Below are positions 8,558 through 18,870 of a DNA stretch of 64,000 nt, piece by piece (the first letter of the stretch is position 1; every line of letters starts with the position of its first letter). The DNA is from Streptomyces sp. NRRL F-6492. GTDB lineage: Bacteria; Actinomycetota; Actinomycetes; Streptomycetales; Streptomycetaceae. Where the stretch lies: NCBI RefSeq assembly GCF_001280125.1, contig NZ_LGEG01000116.1, positions 1 to 64,000 on the forward strand, in the 5' to 3' direction. A program made the translations under genes and the position numbers. The notes under the pieces are model-generated. The model had not been told where the DNA came from, made no database searches, and saw only the letters and a program-made list of their open reading frames with translations.

Positions 8558-10121
8558 ACACCCCTCGGCCCCGGAGCGGGCCCCGGCACCGCGCCGCGGC
8601 CGCGACCGCCGGGCGGTCGTCCTGCCCGCCCACCCCGGACGGGACCGGGCGGACCGGGACGGGCCGCGCTGCGCCGTCGTCGGGGGCGGGATCGCGGGCA
8701 TCGCCGCCGCGACCGTCCTCGCGGAACGCGGGGTCCGCGTCACCCTGTACGAGCGCGAGGCGTCGCTCGGCGGGCGGCTCGCCGGATGGCCCGTGGAGCT
8801 CGCGGACGGCTCCTCGGCGACGATGAGCCGCGGCTTCCACGCCTTCTTCCGCCAGTACTACAACCTGCGCGGCCTGCTGCGGCGGGTCGATCCGGGCCTG
8901 GAGCGGCTGCGGCCGCTGCCCGACTACCCCCTGCTGCACGGCTCGGGCCTGTACGACAGCTTCGCGCGCGTCCCCCGTACGCCGCCGTGGAGCGCCCTGG
9001 GCTTCGCCGCGCTCAGCCCCTCCTTCGGGGCGCGGGACCTGGCCCGGATGAACCCCCGGGCGGCGCTGCCCCTCCTCGACGTGCGCCTCCCCGGCGTCCA
9101 CGAGCGGTACGACGACGTCAGCGCCCGGGAGCTGCTCGACCGGATCCGTTTCCCGGAGAAGGCCCGGCACCTCGCGTTCGAGGTCTTCTCCCGCAGCTTC
9201 TTCGCCGATCCCGGGGAGCTGTCGGCGGCCGAACTCGCCCTGATGTTCCACATCTACTTCCTGGGCTCCTCCGAGGGGCTGCTCTTCGACGTGCCCGACG
9301 AGCCCTATCCGCAGGCCCTGTGGGAGCCCCTCGCCCGCTACCTCGAAGGCCACGGCGTGGACATCCGCGCCGGCGCCCCCGTCGACCGCGTCGAGTCCGC
9401 GCCGGGCGGGGGCCACCTGGTCCACGGCCCGGACGGTGCGGAGCGCGTCGACGCGCTGGTCCTGGCGCTGGACACCGCCGGGCTCCGGGCCGTCGCGGCG
9501 GCCTCGCCCACGCTGTGCGACGAGGCCTGGCGCGCCCGGGTCGCCGCCCTGCGCACGGCCCCGCCGTTCCTGGTCACCCGGCTCTGGCTGGACCGTCCCG
9601 TCGCCCCGGACCGGCCCGGCTTCCTCGGGACCGGCGGCCACGGCCCCCTGGACAACATCAGCGTCCTCGACCGCTGGGAGGGCGAGGCCACCCGCTGGGC
9701 CGGGAAGACCGGCGGCTCCGTGGTCGAACTCCACGCCTACGCGGCGGACGCGGCCGCGGGCCCGGCTCCGGTCGGGCGGGAGCTGGTCGAGCGGCTCCAC
9801 CGGGTGTACCCGGAGACGGCGGCCGCGCGGATCGTCGACCGGCGCGACGAGTGGCGGCAGGACTGCCCGCTCTTCGCCGTGGGCGGCCACGCGGACCGGC
9901 CGGCGGTCGACACCTCCGACCCCACCGTCACCGTCGCCGGCGACCTGGTCCGCACCGGCCTTCCGGTGGCGCTGATGGAACGGGCCGCCACCACGGGCTT
10001 CCTCGCGGCCAACGCGCACCTGTGGCGCTGGGGCCTGCGGGGCCAGACGCTGTGGACGGTGCCCCGGCGGGGCCGGTCGGCGGTCCTGAGGGCGGTGGCC
10101 CGCGCGTACGGGGAGTACTGA
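8544..10121 (+). CDS. crtU: carotenoid desaturase/methyltransferase (isorenieratene synthase)
   Basis: 525 aa FAD-dependent enzyme. After a basic 40-residue extension, GGGIAG at 47-52 opens the dinucleotide fold, followed by GGRLAGW and SRGFHAFFRQYYNLR, a motif I associate with CrtU-type beta-carotene desaturase/methyltransferases. It converts beta-ionone rings to aromatic rings, giving isorenieratene. AGGAGG lies 6 nt before the ATG. The neighbouring crtY supplies beta-carotene, its substrate. The stop lies 14 nt from the stop of crtV on the other strand. Confidence 0.85.
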   Translation: MTGREHPSAPERAPAPRRGRDRRAVVLPAHPGRDRADRDGPRCAVVGGGIAGIAAATVLAERGVRVTLYEREASLGGRLAGWPVELADGSSATMSRGFHAFFRQYYNLRGLLRRVDPGLERLRPLPDYPLLHGSGLYDSFARVPRTPPWSALGFAALSPSFGARDLARMNPRAALPLLDVRLPGVHERYDDVSARELLDRIRFPEKARHLAFEVFSRSFFADPGELSAAELALMFHIYFLGSSEGLLFDVPDEPYPQALWEPLARYLEGHGVDIRAGAPVDRVESAPGGGHLVHGPDGAERVDALVLALDTAGLRAVAAASPTLCDEAWRARVAALRTAPPFLVTRLWLDRPVAPDRPGFLGTGGHGPLDNISVLDRWEGEATRWAGKTGGSVVELHAYAADAAAGPAPVGRELVERLHRVYPETAAARIVDRRDEWRQDCPLFAVGGHADRPAVDTSDPTVTVAGDLVRTGLPVALMERAATTGFLAANAHLWRWGLRGQTLWTVPRRGRSAVLRAVARAYGEY

Positions 10122-10135
10122 ACCGGCGTCGCGCG

Positions 10136-11131
10136 TCAGCCCGGGAACAGCCCCCGTGCCCGCAGGGACCAGCGCCGCTCGGCGTACGCCAGGTCGTCGC
10201 GCCACAGGCGGCCCGCCGCTGCCCGCATCGCCGGGCGCAGGAGCGGGGCCGCCAGGCGGGCCACGGCGAACCCCCGCCGGTCCGAACCGGCGACGACGGC
10301 CTCCACGACGGCGGTGCGGGGACGTCGTGCCCCCGCCGGCGTCAGGGGCGTCGCGTGCGTCTCGACCACCGATCCCGTGCCCTCGCCCGCCGTGATCCGC
10401 ATGACGACCGTCCTGGGGTCCGGCGCGGTGAACACGGCCCGGACGGGCACCACGACCCGTCCGGCCACCTTGAACGACACCTCCACCTCCAGTTCGTCGT
10501 CCTCCTCCGTCGGGGTCCGCAGCACCTCCAGGTCGACGAAGGAGTACGGGTGGAGCCAGGCGCCGTGCCAGGGGTCGAGCCGGTTGGCGACGACGTCCTC
10601 CGGCTCGCACGTGCCCACGCCCGTGTAGACGGCGCCGACCGCCGCGGCCGCCCGCGGGCGCTCGGGCACGAAGGGCCGCTCCGTGGGGGCCTCGCCGCCC
10701 GCCCGGTCGAGCCTGACCCAGAGCAGCGTCCCGTCGTCGTGGACGGGCCACGGCTCCCAGCCCGCGAAGGGGCCGCCGTCCAGGGCGAGTCCGTGCCAGT
10801 GGCAGATCAGCGTCCCGCACCGCACGACGCTGTCCTTCAGCGGCGCCCCCAAGTGCGGGCAGGTCCCCGGGCCCGCGTGGGGCGTCCCCTCTCCGTCGCG
10901 CCACAGGACCACCTCGGTGCCCGCCACGGTCCGCCCGAGCGGGCGGCCGTCCCCGAGGTCGCGACTGGCGCCGACGACGAACCAGTTGCCGGAGGGACGG
11001 GCCTTCGCCCGGTCCAGCGCCTCGGCGATCAGAGCCGGTTTGGCCTCCCGCCACGTCGGCCGCTGCCGGTCCCAGGGGACGGGGTCGCGCCGCAGCCGCA
11101 GCGGGATCTGCGGCCTTCGCATCGCGCTCAC
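10136..11131 (-). CDS. crtV: Rieske [2Fe-2S] protein of the carotenoid cluster (DUF5914-type)
   Basis: 331 aa. The Rieske cluster ligands are visible as C91-P-H93 and C110-H-W-H113, followed by a START/ring-hydroxylase-like C-terminal half. This fourth gene of the crtE-I-B operon is called crtV in Streptomyces literature, where it was described as methylesterase-like, while the sequence itself shows a Rieske protein. GTG 11131 overlaps the crtB stop (GTGA) and has AGGAGG 9 nt upstream; an ATG at 11122 is an alternative. Its precise step in isorenieratene formation is not evident from sequence. Confidence 0.8.
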   Translation of the reverse strand: MSAMRRPQIPLRLRRDPVPWDRQRPTWREAKPALIAEALDRAKARPSGNWFVVGASRDLGDGRPLGRTVAGTEVVLWRDGEGTPHAGPGTCPHLGAPLKDSVVRCGTLICHWHGLALDGGPFAGWEPWPVHDDGTLLWVRLDRAGGEAPTERPFVPERPRAAAAVGAVYTGVGTCEPEDVVANRLDPWHGAWLHPYSFVDLEVLRTPTEEDDELEVEVSFKVAGRVVVPVRAVFTAPDPRTVVMRITAGEGTGSVVETHATPLTPAGARRPRTAVVEAVVAGSDRRGFAVARLAAPLLRPAMRAAAGRLWRDDLAYAERRWSLRARGLFPG

Positions 11132-12183
11132 CGCTCGCCGCCTCCTGTCGTACGGGTCGTGCGGTCGAGTTCGGCCCCGCTCCTCGCCCACGTCCTGCGG
11201 ACGTCCGTGCGGGGCGCGGCCGGGACGGCGGCGGAGGGGGTGCGGGACCGGTCCGGCAGGGTGCGGGCGGCGAGCGCGCCCACCAGGCCGCGCGCCGCCA
11301 CGGCCGCCCTGCGGCGACGGCCGACGACCGCCCGGCGGTGCACCGCCGCGTACCCGTCCCGCTCGATGGCCGTCAGGATGTCCCGGTACAGCACGAAGGC
11401 GGCCCGCACGCAGGGCGCCGACACGGGGGCGAGCCGGGCGATGCCGGGCTCCGCCTCGCGGTAGACGCCCCGGGTCAGGGCGGCGGCGGCCCGCAGCGCG
11501 GCGGTGATCCGGGCGTCCCGGCAGCCGGTCAGCCTGCTCCACCTCAGCAGGTCGGGGTCGACCCCGTAGGCGGCGAGGAGGTCCAGGGGCAGGTAGACGC
11601 GCCCCCGGTCGAGGTCCTCGCCCACGTCCCGGAGGAAGTTGGTGAGCTGGAAGGCCCGGCCGAGCGCCGCCGCGTACGGCTCGGCCTCCGCGCGGGGGAC
11701 GACGGTGCCGAGGACGGGGACCATCTGGAGTCCGATGACGGCCGCCGAGCCGTGCATGTAGGTGTGGAGGTCGGCGTACGTCGCGTACCGCTCGACCGTC
11801 AGGTCGCTGCGCATCGACGTCAGGAAGTCGGTGAAGTGGCGCTCGGGGATGTGGTGGCGGGCCCGGGCGTCGGCCGCCGCCATCACCACCGGTTCGCGGA
11901 CCTCCCCGCCCTGGACGGCGTGCTTCCACTGGCTCTCCAGGACGTCCAGGGCGGCGGAGCGCTCCTCCGTCGTGGCGTCGGTGCCCAGGTCGTCGACGAT
12001 GTCGTCGGCGCGCCGCGCGAAGCCGTACAGGGCGTGGACGGCCGAGCGCCGGTCGACGGGCAGGAGGCGGGTGGCCAGGAAGTACGTCCTGCCGTGGCGG
12101 GCGTTCAGGCGCCGGCAGGCGGTGTACGCGGCCCGCAGGCGCGGGTCGGTGATGCCGGCCGCGTCCAGCTCCCGGGCCGTCAT
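11128..12183 (-). CDS. crtB: phytoene synthase
   Basis: 351 aa squalene/phytoene synthase family enzyme; condenses two geranylgeranyl diphosphates to phytoene. Both Asp-rich Mg2+-diphosphate motifs are present: DDIVD at 60-64 and DVGED at 186-190, together with [12 protein letters not shown] 12183 overlaps the crtI stop (ATGA), so it is translationally coupled within the crtE-I-B-V operon. Confidence 0.93.
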   Translation of the reverse strand: MTARELDAAGITDPRLRAAYTACRRLNARHGRTYFLATRLLPVDRRSAVHALYGFARRADDIVDDLGTDATTEERSAALDVLESQWKHAVQGGEVREPVVMAAADARARHHIPERHFTDFLTSMRSDLTVERYATYADLHTYMHGSAAVIGLQMVPVLGTVVPRAEAEPYAAALGRAFQLTNFLRDVGEDLDRGRVYLPLDLLAAYGVDPDLLRWSRLTGCRDARITAALRAAAALTRGVYREAEPGIARLAPVSAPCVRAAFVLYRDILTAIERDGYAAVHRRAVVGRRRRAAVAARGLVGALAARTLPDRSRTPSAAVPAAPRTDVRRTWARSGAELDRTTRTTGGGER

Positions 12184-13736
12184 CGCGTCGCCCCGCTCGC
12201 TCCGGGCACCCGGGTGCGGTCCGTCCCGGGCGGCGCGGGACGCCGTCCGGGGCGGGTGGGGCCGCCGGTGATGCGCGCGGCGGCGAGCTTGCCGGAGATC
12301 AGCACCGTGGGGACGCCCACGCCGGGTGTGGTGCCGCAGCCGGCGAGGACGGCGTTGGCCGTGCCCCGCACCAGGTTCCGGGGCCGGAAGGGGCCGGTCT
12401 GGGCGAAGGTGTGGGCGGCGGAGAAGGGGGTGCCCGCGGCGTGCCCCCGTGCCGTCCAGTCCGCCGGGGTCACCAGGGTCTCCTCCTCGATCGATTCGCC
12501 GAACCCGTGCAGGCCCCGGCGTTCCAGTTCGCGGACGAGCGCGTCGCGGTAGCGCGGTCCGAGTTCGCCCCAGTGGGCGGCGTCCGGTCCGACGCCGGTG
12601 TTCGGGCAGGGGGCGAGGACGTAGTGCAGGTGGCGGCCGGGCGGGGCGAGGGAGGGATCGGTGGCCGTGGGCCGGGTGATGAGCAGCGAGGGGTCGCTCA
12701 TCAGGCGTCCCCGGTCGATCAGCTCGTGGAACGTGCCCTCCCACGCGTTTCCGAAGGAGAGCGTGTGGTGGGCGAGTTCGGGCCAGGTGCGGTCCGTTCC
12801 CGCGTGGACGACGACCGCGCTCGGGGAGTGCCGCAGCCGGACGGGGCGGCGGGGCTCGTGCCCGAGGAGGCCGTAGGCGACGGGCAGGTCGGGGGTGAGG
12901 ACGACCGCGTCGCAGGGGATCCGGCCGTGTTCGGTGAGGACGGCGGTGACGCGGTCGCCCCGGCGTTCGAGCGCGGTGACCGGCTCGTCGTACCGGACGG
13001 TGCCGCCGGCCCGTACCACCGCGTCCGCCATGGCCGCCGGTACGGCGTGCATCCCGCCGCGCGGGAAGTACACCCCGGCGACCGTGTCCATGTAGGCGAT
13101 CACCGCGTAGGCGGCGAGGGCCTTGGAGGGCGCCACGCCCGCGTACAGGGCCTGGAAGGAGAAGACGCGCCGCAGCCGCTCGTCCGACAGGAAGCGGGCC
13201 ACGGCCCGGTCGAGCCGGCCGAAGCCGCCGAGGGCGGCGAGCCGGGCGAGGTCGGGGCGGAGGAGCTGGAGGGGCGAGTCGAAGTTGGCGTCGATGAAGC
13301 GGCGCATCTGGAGCCCGTACAGCTCCTCCAGCCAGCGGCGCAGTCCCCGGTACCCCTGGGCCTCGCGGGGTCCCGCGAAGGCGGCTACCTCCGCCTCCAT
13401 GGCCTCGGGGTCGGTGTGCACGTCGAGGCGGGTGCCGTCGGCGAACAGCGCCCGGTAGGCCGGGTGGAGGGGGACGAGGTCGACCCGTTCGCGCAGGGAT
13501 TCCCCCACCGCGTGGAAGGCCTCGTCGAGGATGTCGGGCATGGTGAGGACGGTCGGCCCGGTGTCCGTCCGGTAGCCGCCGAGGTCCAGGCGGCCGGCGC
13601 GGCCGCCCGGGAGCGGGTCGCGCTCGACGACGGTCACCCGGCGTCCGGCGCCGAGCAGGTGGAGGGCGGCGGCGAGGCCGGAGAGCCCCGCGCCCACCAC
13701 GACGACGTGGTCCGTCGGTCCCGCGATCGCCCTCAC
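12180..13736 (-). CDS. crtI: phytoene desaturase
   Basis: 518 aa FAD-dependent desaturase that converts phytoene to lycopene. The N-terminal [17 protein letters not shown] (GxGxxG at 15-20) and the C-terminal FAD motif around [18 protein letters not shown] are intact, and the length matches CrtI. GTG 13736 overlaps the crtE stop (GTGA) and the 3' end overlaps crtB, so the operon is tightly coupled. Confidence 0.93.
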   Translation of the reverse strand: MRAIAGPTDHVVVVGAGLSGLAAALHLLGAGRRVTVVERDPLPGGRAGRLDLGGYRTDTGPTVLTMPDILDEAFHAVGESLRERVDLVPLHPAYRALFADGTRLDVHTDPEAMEAEVAAFAGPREAQGYRGLRRWLEELYGLQMRRFIDANFDSPLQLLRPDLARLAALGGFGRLDRAVARFLSDERLRRVFSFQALYAGVAPSKALAAYAVIAYMDTVAGVYFPRGGMHAVPAAMADAVVRAGGTVRYDEPVTALERRGDRVTAVLTEHGRIPCDAVVLTPDLPVAYGLLGHEPRRPVRLRHSPSAVVVHAGTDRTWPELAHHTLSFGNAWEGTFHELIDRGRLMSDPSLLITRPTATDPSLAPPGRHLHYVLAPCPNTGVGPDAAHWGELGPRYRDALVRELERRGLHGFGESIEEETLVTPADWTARGHAAGTPFSAAHTFAQTGPFRPRNLVRGTANAVLAGCGTTPGVGVPTVLISGKLAAARITGGPTRPGRRPAPPGTDRTRVPGASGATR

Positions 13737-14917
13737 CGGGCCTCCCCGATGAGGACCGGCAGGGTCGGCGGGACGGACGGCGCGGACGGGGGTGGTTCCG
13801 GCGCCGGCGCGGTGGCGCGCCCGGGTTCCAGTCCGCAGGCCGCCCCGAAGAGCTCCGCGATCCGGTCCGCGGCCTCCCGCGCGAGCCCGGCGCGCGCCAC
13901 CGTCTCCGCGCCCCGGGCGCACAGCTCCTCGACCCGCCGGGCGACCCTGTCCCGGGCCCCGCAGGCGACGAGCAGGTCGAGCGCGCGGTCCACGTCCTCC
14001 TCGGTCGTACGGGCTCCGCCGGTGATCCGCTCCAGGAGTGCGAGCCCCGCCCGGTCCCCGAGCTCGGCGCACCGCTCCCCGGCGACGGCCAGGAGGTAGG
14101 TCGCCTTCCCCTCCCGGATGTCCTCGCCGACCGGCTTCCCGGTGGCCGCCGGGTCGCCGAAGGCTCCCCGCACGTCGTCGTGGAGCTGGAAGGCGAGCCC
14201 GGCGGCCCGCCCCGCCTCGCGGAGCGCGCGGACGGTGCCGTCGGGCGCTCCCGCGAGGGTCGCGCCCAGGGCCAGGGGGTGCCCCATCGAGTAGAGGGCC
14301 GTCTTCAGGACGGCCGTGCGCGCCGCCCGTTCGGCCGAGCCGTCGCCCGTGACCTGGCCGCGCAGGTCGAGGTACTGGCCCGCGACCATCTCCGTGCGCA
14401 TCACCCGCCAGACCCCGGCGGCCCGGGGCGCCGACGGCAGCCCCGCCACGGATTCGGCGAAGGCGTCGTCGGCCCAGGCGAGGGCCAGGTCGCCGGCGAG
14501 GACGGCGGCGGCGCCGCCGAACGTGCCGCAGGGCAGCGTCCGCTCCCCCGTGCCGAACCGCGCGTCCAGCTGCACGTGCACGGAGGGGCGTCCCCTGCGC
14601 AGGGGCGAGCCGTCCATCACGTCGTCGTGGATCAGGGCGCACGTCTGGATCAGTTCGAGGGCCGCCGCGACCCCCAGGGCCGCCGGCGTCTCGCGCGCCC
14701 CGCCGCCGCTGCCCCGCAGCGCCCACCACAGGAACTCGGCGCGCAGCCGCCTGCCGCCGCCCAGGGCGAAGGCGGCGACCCGGTCGGCGATGTCGGACGC
14801 GAAGTCCGGATCGGCGTCCGCCGCGTCCGCCGTGCGCCGCCGGAGGACGGCGGCGAGGCACTCCTCGACGGCGGCCGGCACCCCCTCGTCTACCTGAAGC
14901 GGATCGCGCACGCGCAT
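13733..14917 (-). CDS. crtE: geranylgeranyl diphosphate synthase
   Basis: 394 aa polyprenyl synthetase. The first Asp-rich motif [15 protein letters not shown] (D98-D102) and the second DDVRGAFGD (D247-D255) bind Mg2+-diphosphate. It makes C20 GGPP for CrtB and is the first gene of the crtE-I-B-V operon. GAGGGG precedes ATG 14917. The 212-bp divergent gap to crtT should contain the operon promoter; in Streptomyces this operon is often controlled by a light-induced ECF sigma factor, but no such regulator gene is adjacent here and I could not fix a promoter box. Confidence 0.92.
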   Translation of the reverse strand: MRVRDPLQVDEGVPAAVEECLAAVLRRRTADAADADPDFASDIADRVAAFALGGGRRLRAEFLWWALRGSGGGARETPAALGVAAALELIQTCALIHDDVMDGSPLRRGRPSVHVQLDARFGTGERTLPCGTFGGAAAVLAGDLALAWADDAFAESVAGLPSAPRAAGVWRVMRTEMVAGQYLDLRGQVTGDGSAERAARTAVLKTALYSMGHPLALGATLAGAPDGTVRALREAGRAAGLAFQLHDDVRGAFGDPAATGKPVGEDIREGKATYLLAVAGERCAELGDRAGLALLERITGGARTTEEDVDRALDLLVACGARDRVARRVEELCARGAETVARAGLAREAADRIAELFGAACGLEPGRATAPAPEPPPSAPSVPPTLPVLIGEAR

Positions 14918-15129
14918 CGGTTCACCCCTCGCTCGCCGGGCGGCATCTCTTCGTCATCACGGGTCATTCAGTACCGCCGGGGGCATCGGATGCACCGTTC
15001 CTTGGGCCGCCCGGCCCAATGACCGCCCGCCGCCGCCCGCGCCCGCCCCGGGTCGGGCGACGCTACGATCGGGCCCGGTGCGGGAGCCCCGACGAACAGG
15101 TGCGCGAACCCATGACGGAGGAGCAGGCC

Positions 15130-15837
15130 ATGACCTTGTTGCGAGACGCCGACCTCGCCCACGCCTTCGACCGCGCCTCGCGGACCTACGACCGGATGAC
15201 CTCCGCGAGCCCCGGCTACCACCGGCACCTGCTCCGCTCGGCCCGCCGCCTCGCCCTGCCCGACGGGGGACGGGGGTGGTCGGTGCTCGACCTCGGCTGC
15301 GGTACGGGGGCGTCGACGCGGGCCCTGCTGCGGGCCGCGCCCGGGGCGTCCGTCACCGGGGTCGACGCGTCCGCCGGGATGCTCGACCGGGCGCGGGACA
15401 AGCCGTGGCCCCCCGGTGTCTCCTTCGTGCACGCGCCCGTGGAGGGCATGGCGGAGGCCGGACTGCGCGGCCCGTACGACGCGGTCTTCGCCGCCTACCT
15501 CTTCCGCAACGTCGCGGATCCCGACGGGGCCCTCGCCCGGGTGCGGGAGGTCCTGCGGCCGGGCGGGCGCCTGGTCGTCCACGAGTACGCCCTCGGCGGG
15601 CGGGCCGTCCACCGGGCGATGTGGTCGGCGATGATGGGCGCGGTCGTCCTGCCGTGGGGCCGCCGCCACGGGGACGAGGCGCTCTACCGCCACCTGTGGC
15701 GCAGTGTCCTCGCCTTCGACACCGCGCCCGCCTTCGCCGACCGGCTGCGCCGCGCGGGCTTCACGGACGTGCGGGCGCTCCCGCAGCCGGGCTGGCAGAC
15801 GGGGATCACGCACACGTTCGCCGGGGTCAGGTCTTAG
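15130..15837 (+). CDS. crtT: SAM-dependent methyltransferase of the carotenoid cluster
   Basis: 235 aa class I methyltransferase of the UbiE/MenG type. The SAM motif I is VLDLGCGTGAST at 52-63, motif post-I VTGVDASAGMLDRAR follows, then LFRNVADPDGAL and LRPGGRLVVHEYA. I chose ATG 15130 because GGAGG lies 8 nt upstream; an in-frame ATG at 15112 has no such site. In S. griseus crtT sits between crtY and crtU; here it is separated from them and divergent from crtE, so the cluster has been rearranged. Its substrate in isorenieratene producers is not settled. Confidence 0.8.
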   Translation: MTLLRDADLAHAFDRASRTYDRMTSASPGYHRHLLRSARRLALPDGGRGWSVLDLGCGTGASTRALLRAAPGASVTGVDASAGMLDRARDKPWPPGVSFVHAPVEGMAEAGLRGPYDAVFAAYLFRNVADPDGALARVREVLRPGGRLVVHEYALGGRAVHRAMWSAMMGAVVLPWGRRHGDEALYRHLWRSVLAFDTAPAFADRLRRAGFTDVRALPQPGWQTGITHTFAGVRS

Positions 15838-16450
15838 GGGGTGTCTTGTCTATCAAGGGTCGAGCCAGACGAGTGTGCCGGCGAGGGTGATGGCGGCGAG
15901 GTGGCGACCGGGGTGTTTGTCGTAGCGGGTGGCGATGCCGCGCCATTGCTTGAGGCGGTGGAAGCGGCGTTCGACGACGTTGCGGCGCCGGTAGGCGGCC
16001 TGGTCGAACCCGCAGGGTCGTTCCCGGCGTCGTCTGCGGCTGGCAAGTTGGTCGGTGCGTCCGTGGGAGCCGTCGACGCACACTCGGGACCAGTCCAGTT
16101 CGCCGGCCGCCTTCAGCTCGGCAAGCAGGATCCGGTGCAGCTGCTCGAAGACGCCGGCCTTCTGCCAGCGGTCCAGTCGCCGCCAGCAGGTCTGCCCTGA
16201 GCCGAACCCGAGCTCCACAGGCAGCAGTTGCCAGGTGATGTCGTTGTGCAGCACGTACAGGATGCCCTGGAAGCACAGCCGGTCCGGCACCGGCCGCGGC
16301 CCCGGCGACCGCTCAGGCCAGGGCGGCAACAGCGGCTCGATCAGAGCCCACAAGTCATCGTCCACGATCCACGGCCGAGTAGTCACACCATCCCGAACGG
16401 CCGAATCGTCACACCGGTCATGGTCGACCAGGACTCTTCAGCAAGATCGT
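15838..16450 (-). mobile_element. degenerate IS5-family insertion remnant (ends approximate)
   Basis: The transposase remnant at 15853-16386 lies directly against the end of crtT (stop at 15837). Candidate ends are the GTGTCTTGTC tract at 15840-15849 and, in inverted orientation, the AGATCGTGTTACG tract near 16444-16456, but the two match only weakly, so the true ends and target duplication are not defined. The element length of about 0.6 kb is well below the 0.8-0.9 kb of intact relatives. Confidence 0.5.
15853..16386 (-). pseudogene. IS5-family transposase with internal deletion
   Basis: 177 aa. The N-terminal 115 residues (VDDDLWALIEPLLPPW, QGILYVLHNDITWQLLP, SRVCVDGSHG) are a standard DUF4096/DDE transposase start, and the C-terminal part (RPCGFDQAAYRRRNVVERR, LKQWRGIATRYDK) is the standard end of another IS5 subgroup. 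The middle catalytic block of roughly 80-100 residues with the second Asp is missing, and the junction is in frame. It therefore cannot have a complete DDE triad and should be inactive, whether it arose by deletion or by recombination between two elements. Confidence 0.8.
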
Positions 16451-16589
16451 GTTACGAGCTCGAAGCGCTTTCCGGGCGACACGCCCCCGGAATTCCCCGG
16501 GGGACGAATGCCCTCGCGTGCGGGGCCCCGCCACCCGGCACCGACGGCGGTCTTGTCCGCGGGCCCGCCCCGTGCGAATGTGACCGGCA

Positions 16590-16600
16590 GGTAACTTACC
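16590..16600. promoter_or_regulatory. small palindrome upstream of the AGPS-like gene
   Basis: GGTAACTTACC is a perfect 5-1-5 inverted repeat 26 nt before ATG 16626. It resembles half of the TTAC/GTAA operators of TetR/FadR-type lipid regulators, which would fit the neighbouring lipid-type flavoenzyme, but no regulator gene is adjacent. Confidence 0.25.
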
Positions 16601-16625
16601 CGGCGTCCGGATCGGCGGTGCGGTC

Positions 16626-18254
16626 ATGAGGGGCACGAGGCGTTCGTGGTGGGGATGGGGGAACGTCGAGGACGCGGTGACGGGCCGGGAGCGTGAGGAA
16701 CTCACCCGGCGCACCGCCGCGTTGCTGCCGGGAGCCGACCTGACCGTGCACGAGGCTCCCCCGGTCGGGTCGTTCGGCGTCGGCCGGAGCAGGATCCAGG
16801 CGCCGCCTTCCCTGGTGCCGATCGTCTCCGAGGACGTGCGCGACCGGCTCGCGCACAGCCACGGGCAGGCGTTCCGCGACGTGGTGCGGGCGCTGCTCGG
16901 GCGGCTGCCCCACGTGCCCGACCTCGTGGTGCGCCCGACCTCGGAGGAGCAGGTCGTCGACGTACTGGAGTGGTGCGGCGACGCGGGCGTCGCCGTCGTC
17001 CCCTTCGGCGGCGGCTCGTCCGTGGTGGGCGGCGTCGAGCCCCGGGTGGGCGACGGGTACGCCGGTGCGGTCAGCCTGGACCTGGGCGCGATGGACCGGG
17101 TCCTGGAGGTCGACCGCACCAGCCGGGCCGCGCTCGTCCAGGCCGGGGTCTTCGGCCCGCACCTGGAGGAGCAGTTGCGCCCGGAGGGGTACACGCTCCG
17201 GTTCTTCCCCCAGTCCTTCGAGTTCTCCACCCTCGGCGGCTGGCTGGCCACCCGGGCGGGGGGCCATTTCGCGACGCGCCTCACCCGCATCGACGACCTC
17301 GCCGAATCGCTGCGGGTCGTCACCCCCAGCGGCGTCGTGGAGTCCCGCCGGCTCCCGGCCTCGGGCGCCGGGCCGTCCCCCGACCGGATGTTCCTCGGCT
17401 CGGAGGGGTCGCTCGGCGTCATCACGCAGGCCTGGGTCCGCCTCCAGGACCGGCCCCGGTGGCGCGCGGGCGCCACGGTGGGGTTCGCGGACCACGACGC
17501 GGGCGTGCGGGCGGTGCGCGCCCTGTCCCAGTCCGGGCTCGACCCGGCCAACTGCCGCCTCCTGGACCCCGTCGAGGCCTTCGTCAACGCCGGCTCCCCC
17601 ACCGCCGTCCTGGTGCTCGGCTTCGAGTCCGCCGACCATCCGGTGGACGCGTGGATGGACCGCGCGCTGGAACTGTGCCGGGACCACGGCGGCACCCTGT
17701 CCGAGCCGGCGCGCCGCACCGACGCCGCCGACCGGTCCGCCCGCACCGGAGCGGCCGACACCTGGCGCGACTCCTTCCTGCGCATGCCCTACCGACGGGA
17801 CGCCCTCGCCGCCCAGGGCATGATCGTGGAGACGTTCGAGACGGCGTGCACCTGGGACCGCTTCGACGCCCTGCGCGCGTCCGTCGACGCCGCGGCCCGG
17901 GACGCGATGCGCCAGGTCGGTGCGGAAGGCGTGGTGACCTGCCGCTTCACCCATGTCTATCCCGACGGTCCCGCGCCGTACTTCGGGATCTACGCCGCGG
18001 GCCGGTGGGGCAGCACCGTGGAGCAGTGGGACGAGATCAAGCGGGCGGTCTCCGAGGCGCTCGTCACCGGCGGCGCCACCATCACCCACCACCACGCGGT
18101 GGGCCGCGACCACCGGCCCTGGTACGACCGGCAGCGCCCCGAGCTGTTCGCCGCCGCCCTGCGGGCCGGCAAGGCGGTCCTGGACCCGGCCGGGATCCTG
18201 AACCCGGGAGTGCTCGTCGACCCCCTGCGCCCCGGGACCGCCCTGCCCGGATGA
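16626..18254 (+). CDS. FAD-binding oxidase, alkyldihydroxyacetonephosphate synthase-like
   Basis: 542 aa flavoprotein of the VAO/PCMH family. An N-terminal RSWWGWG motif, the PP-loop PFGGGSSVVGG at about 126-136 and the C-terminal RAGKAVLDPAGILNPG are characteristic of bacterial AGPS homologues; the His-rich ATITHHHAVGRDH segment corresponds to the catalytic HHH region of AGPS. True AGPS makes ether lipids by replacing the acyl group of acyl-DHAP with an alkyl group; many actinobacterial homologues may instead be generic hydroxyacid dehydrogenases. The gene is monocistronic, bounded by the IS remnant and a convergent gene. Confidence 0.8.
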   Translation: MRGTRRSWWGWGNVEDAVTGREREELTRRTAALLPGADLTVHEAPPVGSFGVGRSRIQAPPSLVPIVSEDVRDRLAHSHGQAFRDVVRALLGRLPHVPDLVVRPTSEEQVVDVLEWCGDAGVAVVPFGGGSSVVGGVEPRVGDGYAGAVSLDLGAMDRVLEVDRTSRAALVQAGVFGPHLEEQLRPEGYTLRFFPQSFEFSTLGGWLATRAGGHFATRLTRIDDLAESLRVVTPSGVVESRRLPASGAGPSPDRMFLGSEGSLGVITQAWVRLQDRPRWRAGATVGFADHDAGVRAVRALSQSGLDPANCRLLDPVEAFVNAGSPTAVLVLGFESADHPVDAWMDRALELCRDHGGTLSEPARRTDAADRSARTGAADTWRDSFLRMPYRRDALAAQGMIVETFETACTWDRFDALRASVDAAARDAMRQVGAEGVVTCRFTHVYPDGPAPYFGIYAAGRWGSTVEQWDEIKRAVSEALVTGGATITHHHAVGRDHRPWYDRQRPELFAAALRAGKAVLDPAGILNPGVLVDPLRPGTALPG

Positions 18255-18315
18255 GCCCCGGACGCACGGCACCGCCGACGACGGGCCGCCCGGCCCGGCG
18301 GCCGGGCCGGGACCG

Positions 18316-18870
18316 TCAGCCCTCCCGGGTCATCTCCACCAGCTTGAGGACCGTGTTCCAGTTGCGGGCGGTGACCACGAGCCCCTCGGAGAGGGACGGC
18401 CGGGAGACGGCGTCGCCCAGCTTGGACCTGCCGAGGCCCTCGGGGACGTAGAGGTAGAGGACGCGGTCGCCGAGCGCGAAGGCCTCCGGGCGGTAGGCCT
18501 CCTGGTCGATCGCGGCGAAGCGCCCGGCGTCGGGCGGGCCCGAGAAGTAGAGGGCGTGCAGCTGCTTGCCCTCGACCCCGGCCGTGGGGAACGGGCAGGC
18601 GTCGGCGACGGCGGCGAGATAGGCGCCGTCGCGGACGAGGCAGTCCACGCGGAACCCGAACCGGTCCTCGATCGCGTCCTCGATCGCGGCCGTGAGCTCG
18701 GCCTCCGGGGTGCCGGCGGCGGTGGTGAAGACGGCGTTCCCGCTCTGGAGGTGGGTGCGGACGTCCCCGTGGCCGAGGCCTTCGAGGAGCGAACGGAGTT
18801 CCGCCATGGGGACCTTCCGGTGCCCGCTCACGTTGATGCCCCGGAGCAGCGCCGCGTATGTCTGCGTCAT
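18316..18870 (-). CDS. DUF1697 domain protein
   Basis: 184 aa. The opening TYAALLRGINVSGHRKVPM and HLQSGNAVF are the signature of DUF1697, a cytoplasmic family of unknown function widespread in bacteria. A -10-like box TAGGTT (18877-18882, minus strand) lies exactly 6 nt before the ATG and there is no Shine-Dalgarno, so a leaderless transcript is likely. The gene stands alone. Confidence 0.88.
   Translation of the reverse strand: MTQTYAALLRGINVSGHRKVPMAELRSLLEGLGHGDVRTHLQSGNAVFTTAAGTPEAELTAAIEDAIEDRFGFRVDCLVRDGAYLAAVADACPFPTAGVEGKQLHALYFSGPPDAGRFAAIDQEAYRPEAFALGDRVLYLYVPEGLGRSKLGDAVSRPSLSEGLVVTARNWNTVLKLVEMTREG

Noticed and set aside
12411..14099. Long plus-strand frame through crtI and crtE
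   Set aside because: Both genes on the other strand have complete catalytic motifs; the frame is Gly/Val/Glu-rich noise.
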